From: JAOUEE01 sp051011595
GTDB taxonomy: Bacteria > Actinomycetota > Acidimicrobiia > Acidimicrobiales > SHLQ01
DNA length: 32,542 bases
Assembly: GCA_051011595.1 (NCBI GenBank)
Contig: JBPCTQ010000301.1
Coordinates: forward strand, 1-32,542
Reading direction: 5' to 3'
Part shown: piece after piece, positions 32,121-32,542 of the stretch
Numbering within the stretch: position 1 is the stretch's first letter
Layout: every line of letters starts with the position of its first letter
The notes under the pieces: generated by a model
The model's input: the letters and a program-made list of their open reading frames with translations, nothing else
The model's database searches: none
Told to the model about the DNA's origin: nothing
Position numbers and translations under genes: made by a program

Positions 32121-32542
32121 ATGGCGAACGCCGTCGACTTCGACATCGCCGCGGGCCAGGTCGTGACGTTCCGGGCCGGAAGCATCACCGGGGTCCGCCT
32201 GGATCGGTCCCATGCCACCTACCTCGACGAGCTGCACCACGACCCCGACGTCATGGCCTTTGTGGGTGGTGTGCGCCCACCCGAGGTCTCGACGACCTGG
32301 CTGGACCTGAACATCGATCACTGGCGTCGCCACGATTTCGGCCAATGGTTGTTGTATCTCGACGGCACGCCCATCGGCCGGGGTGGTCTGCGGTGGATCG
32401 ACGACTGCGTCGGCGAACAGCTGGTGGAGGTGGGCTACATGTTCGAACGTGAGGCCTGGGGTCAGGGCCACGCCACCGAGGTCACTGCGGCGTTCATCAC
32501 CCTGGCCGAGGACCACTACAGGATCGATGAGCTGGGGGCCAT
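32121..32542 (+). CDS. GNAT-family N-acetyltransferase, 3' truncated by the window
   Basis: The frame starts at the ATG at 32121 and stays open to the end of the window (140 codons). The translation contains LRWIDD, VEVGYMF and the acetyl-CoA binding motif WGQGHATEVTAAFITLAE, as in RimJ/RimL-type acetyltransferases. Members acetylate ribosomal proteins or small molecules; the target is unknown. It lies 64 bp after the kinase gene on the same strand, so the two may share a transcript. Confidence 0.85.
   Translation, partial: MANAVDFDIAAGQVVTFRAGSITGVRLDRSHATYLDELHHDPDVMAFVGGVRPPEVSTTWLDLNIDHWRRHDFGQWLLYLDGTPIGRGGLRWIDDCVGEQLVEVGYMFEREAWGQGHATEVTAAFITLAEDHYRIDELGA

Overview
The window comes from a high-GC bacterium, most likely an actinobacterium and plausibly one of the Acidimicrobiia. 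This rests on GC-ending codons, GTG/TTG starts, a DivIVA-domain protein, a mycothiol-type DinB-like protein, TANNNT -10 boxes set 6-8 nt before start codons, and the Gram-positive order SRP RNA - dnaX - ybaB - recR. GC content was judged by eye. No transposase, CRISPR array or phage gene was seen.

Layout. 1-3697: the 3' end of a giant acidic surface protein with about nine cadherin-like repeats, two MopE-type metal-binding repeats and a three-repeat C-terminal domain; a hairpin terminator follows. 3787-5862, minus strand: an SDR oxidoreductase, then an epimerase-exonuclease pair (methylmalonyl-CoA epimerase-like VOC protein and a stand-alone 5'-3' exonuclease domain). 6015-7631: a DivIVA-like protein with a duplicated N-terminal motif. 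7632-7953: non-coding, with a strong promoter.

7954-15022 is a membrane-transport block: an MscS channel with a coupled membrane protein, a tiny ORF with a flippase-like protein, a ClC protein, and an operon of 33-aa leader, MFS transporter and a second, divergent ClC protein. 15057-18578 holds housekeeping genes: recR, ybaB and dnaX, preceded by the SRP RNA gene, with a divergent tRNA-Ser(GGA). The region after the tRNA contains duplicated tRNA 3'-end sequence.

18897-23654, plus strand: a GGDEF-EAL protein, a cupredoxin-like lipoprotein, an SRCP-type secreted protein, and an Asp-box propeller overlapping a MoaD/ThiS-like protein. Each of the first three is followed by a 19-9-19 nt palindrome (four copies in all), a REP-like family I do not recognise. 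23667-28410: a DinB-like protein, a Tat-exported PhoX/DUF839 protein, a divergent methyltransferase and phytanoyl-CoA dioxygenase-like pair, a lipoprotein and a small glycine-zipper membrane protein. 28441-32542: a molybdopterin oxidoreductase with an HxlR regulator directly downstream, a divergent APH-family kinase, and a truncated GNAT acetyltransferase.

The strongest leads are the palindrome family, the leader-MFS-ClC operon whose ClC protein lacks the gating glutamate, the recurrent leaderless promoter boxes, and the orphan promoter aimed into the 3' end of a membrane-protein gene. All functions are read from motifs; no database search was run.
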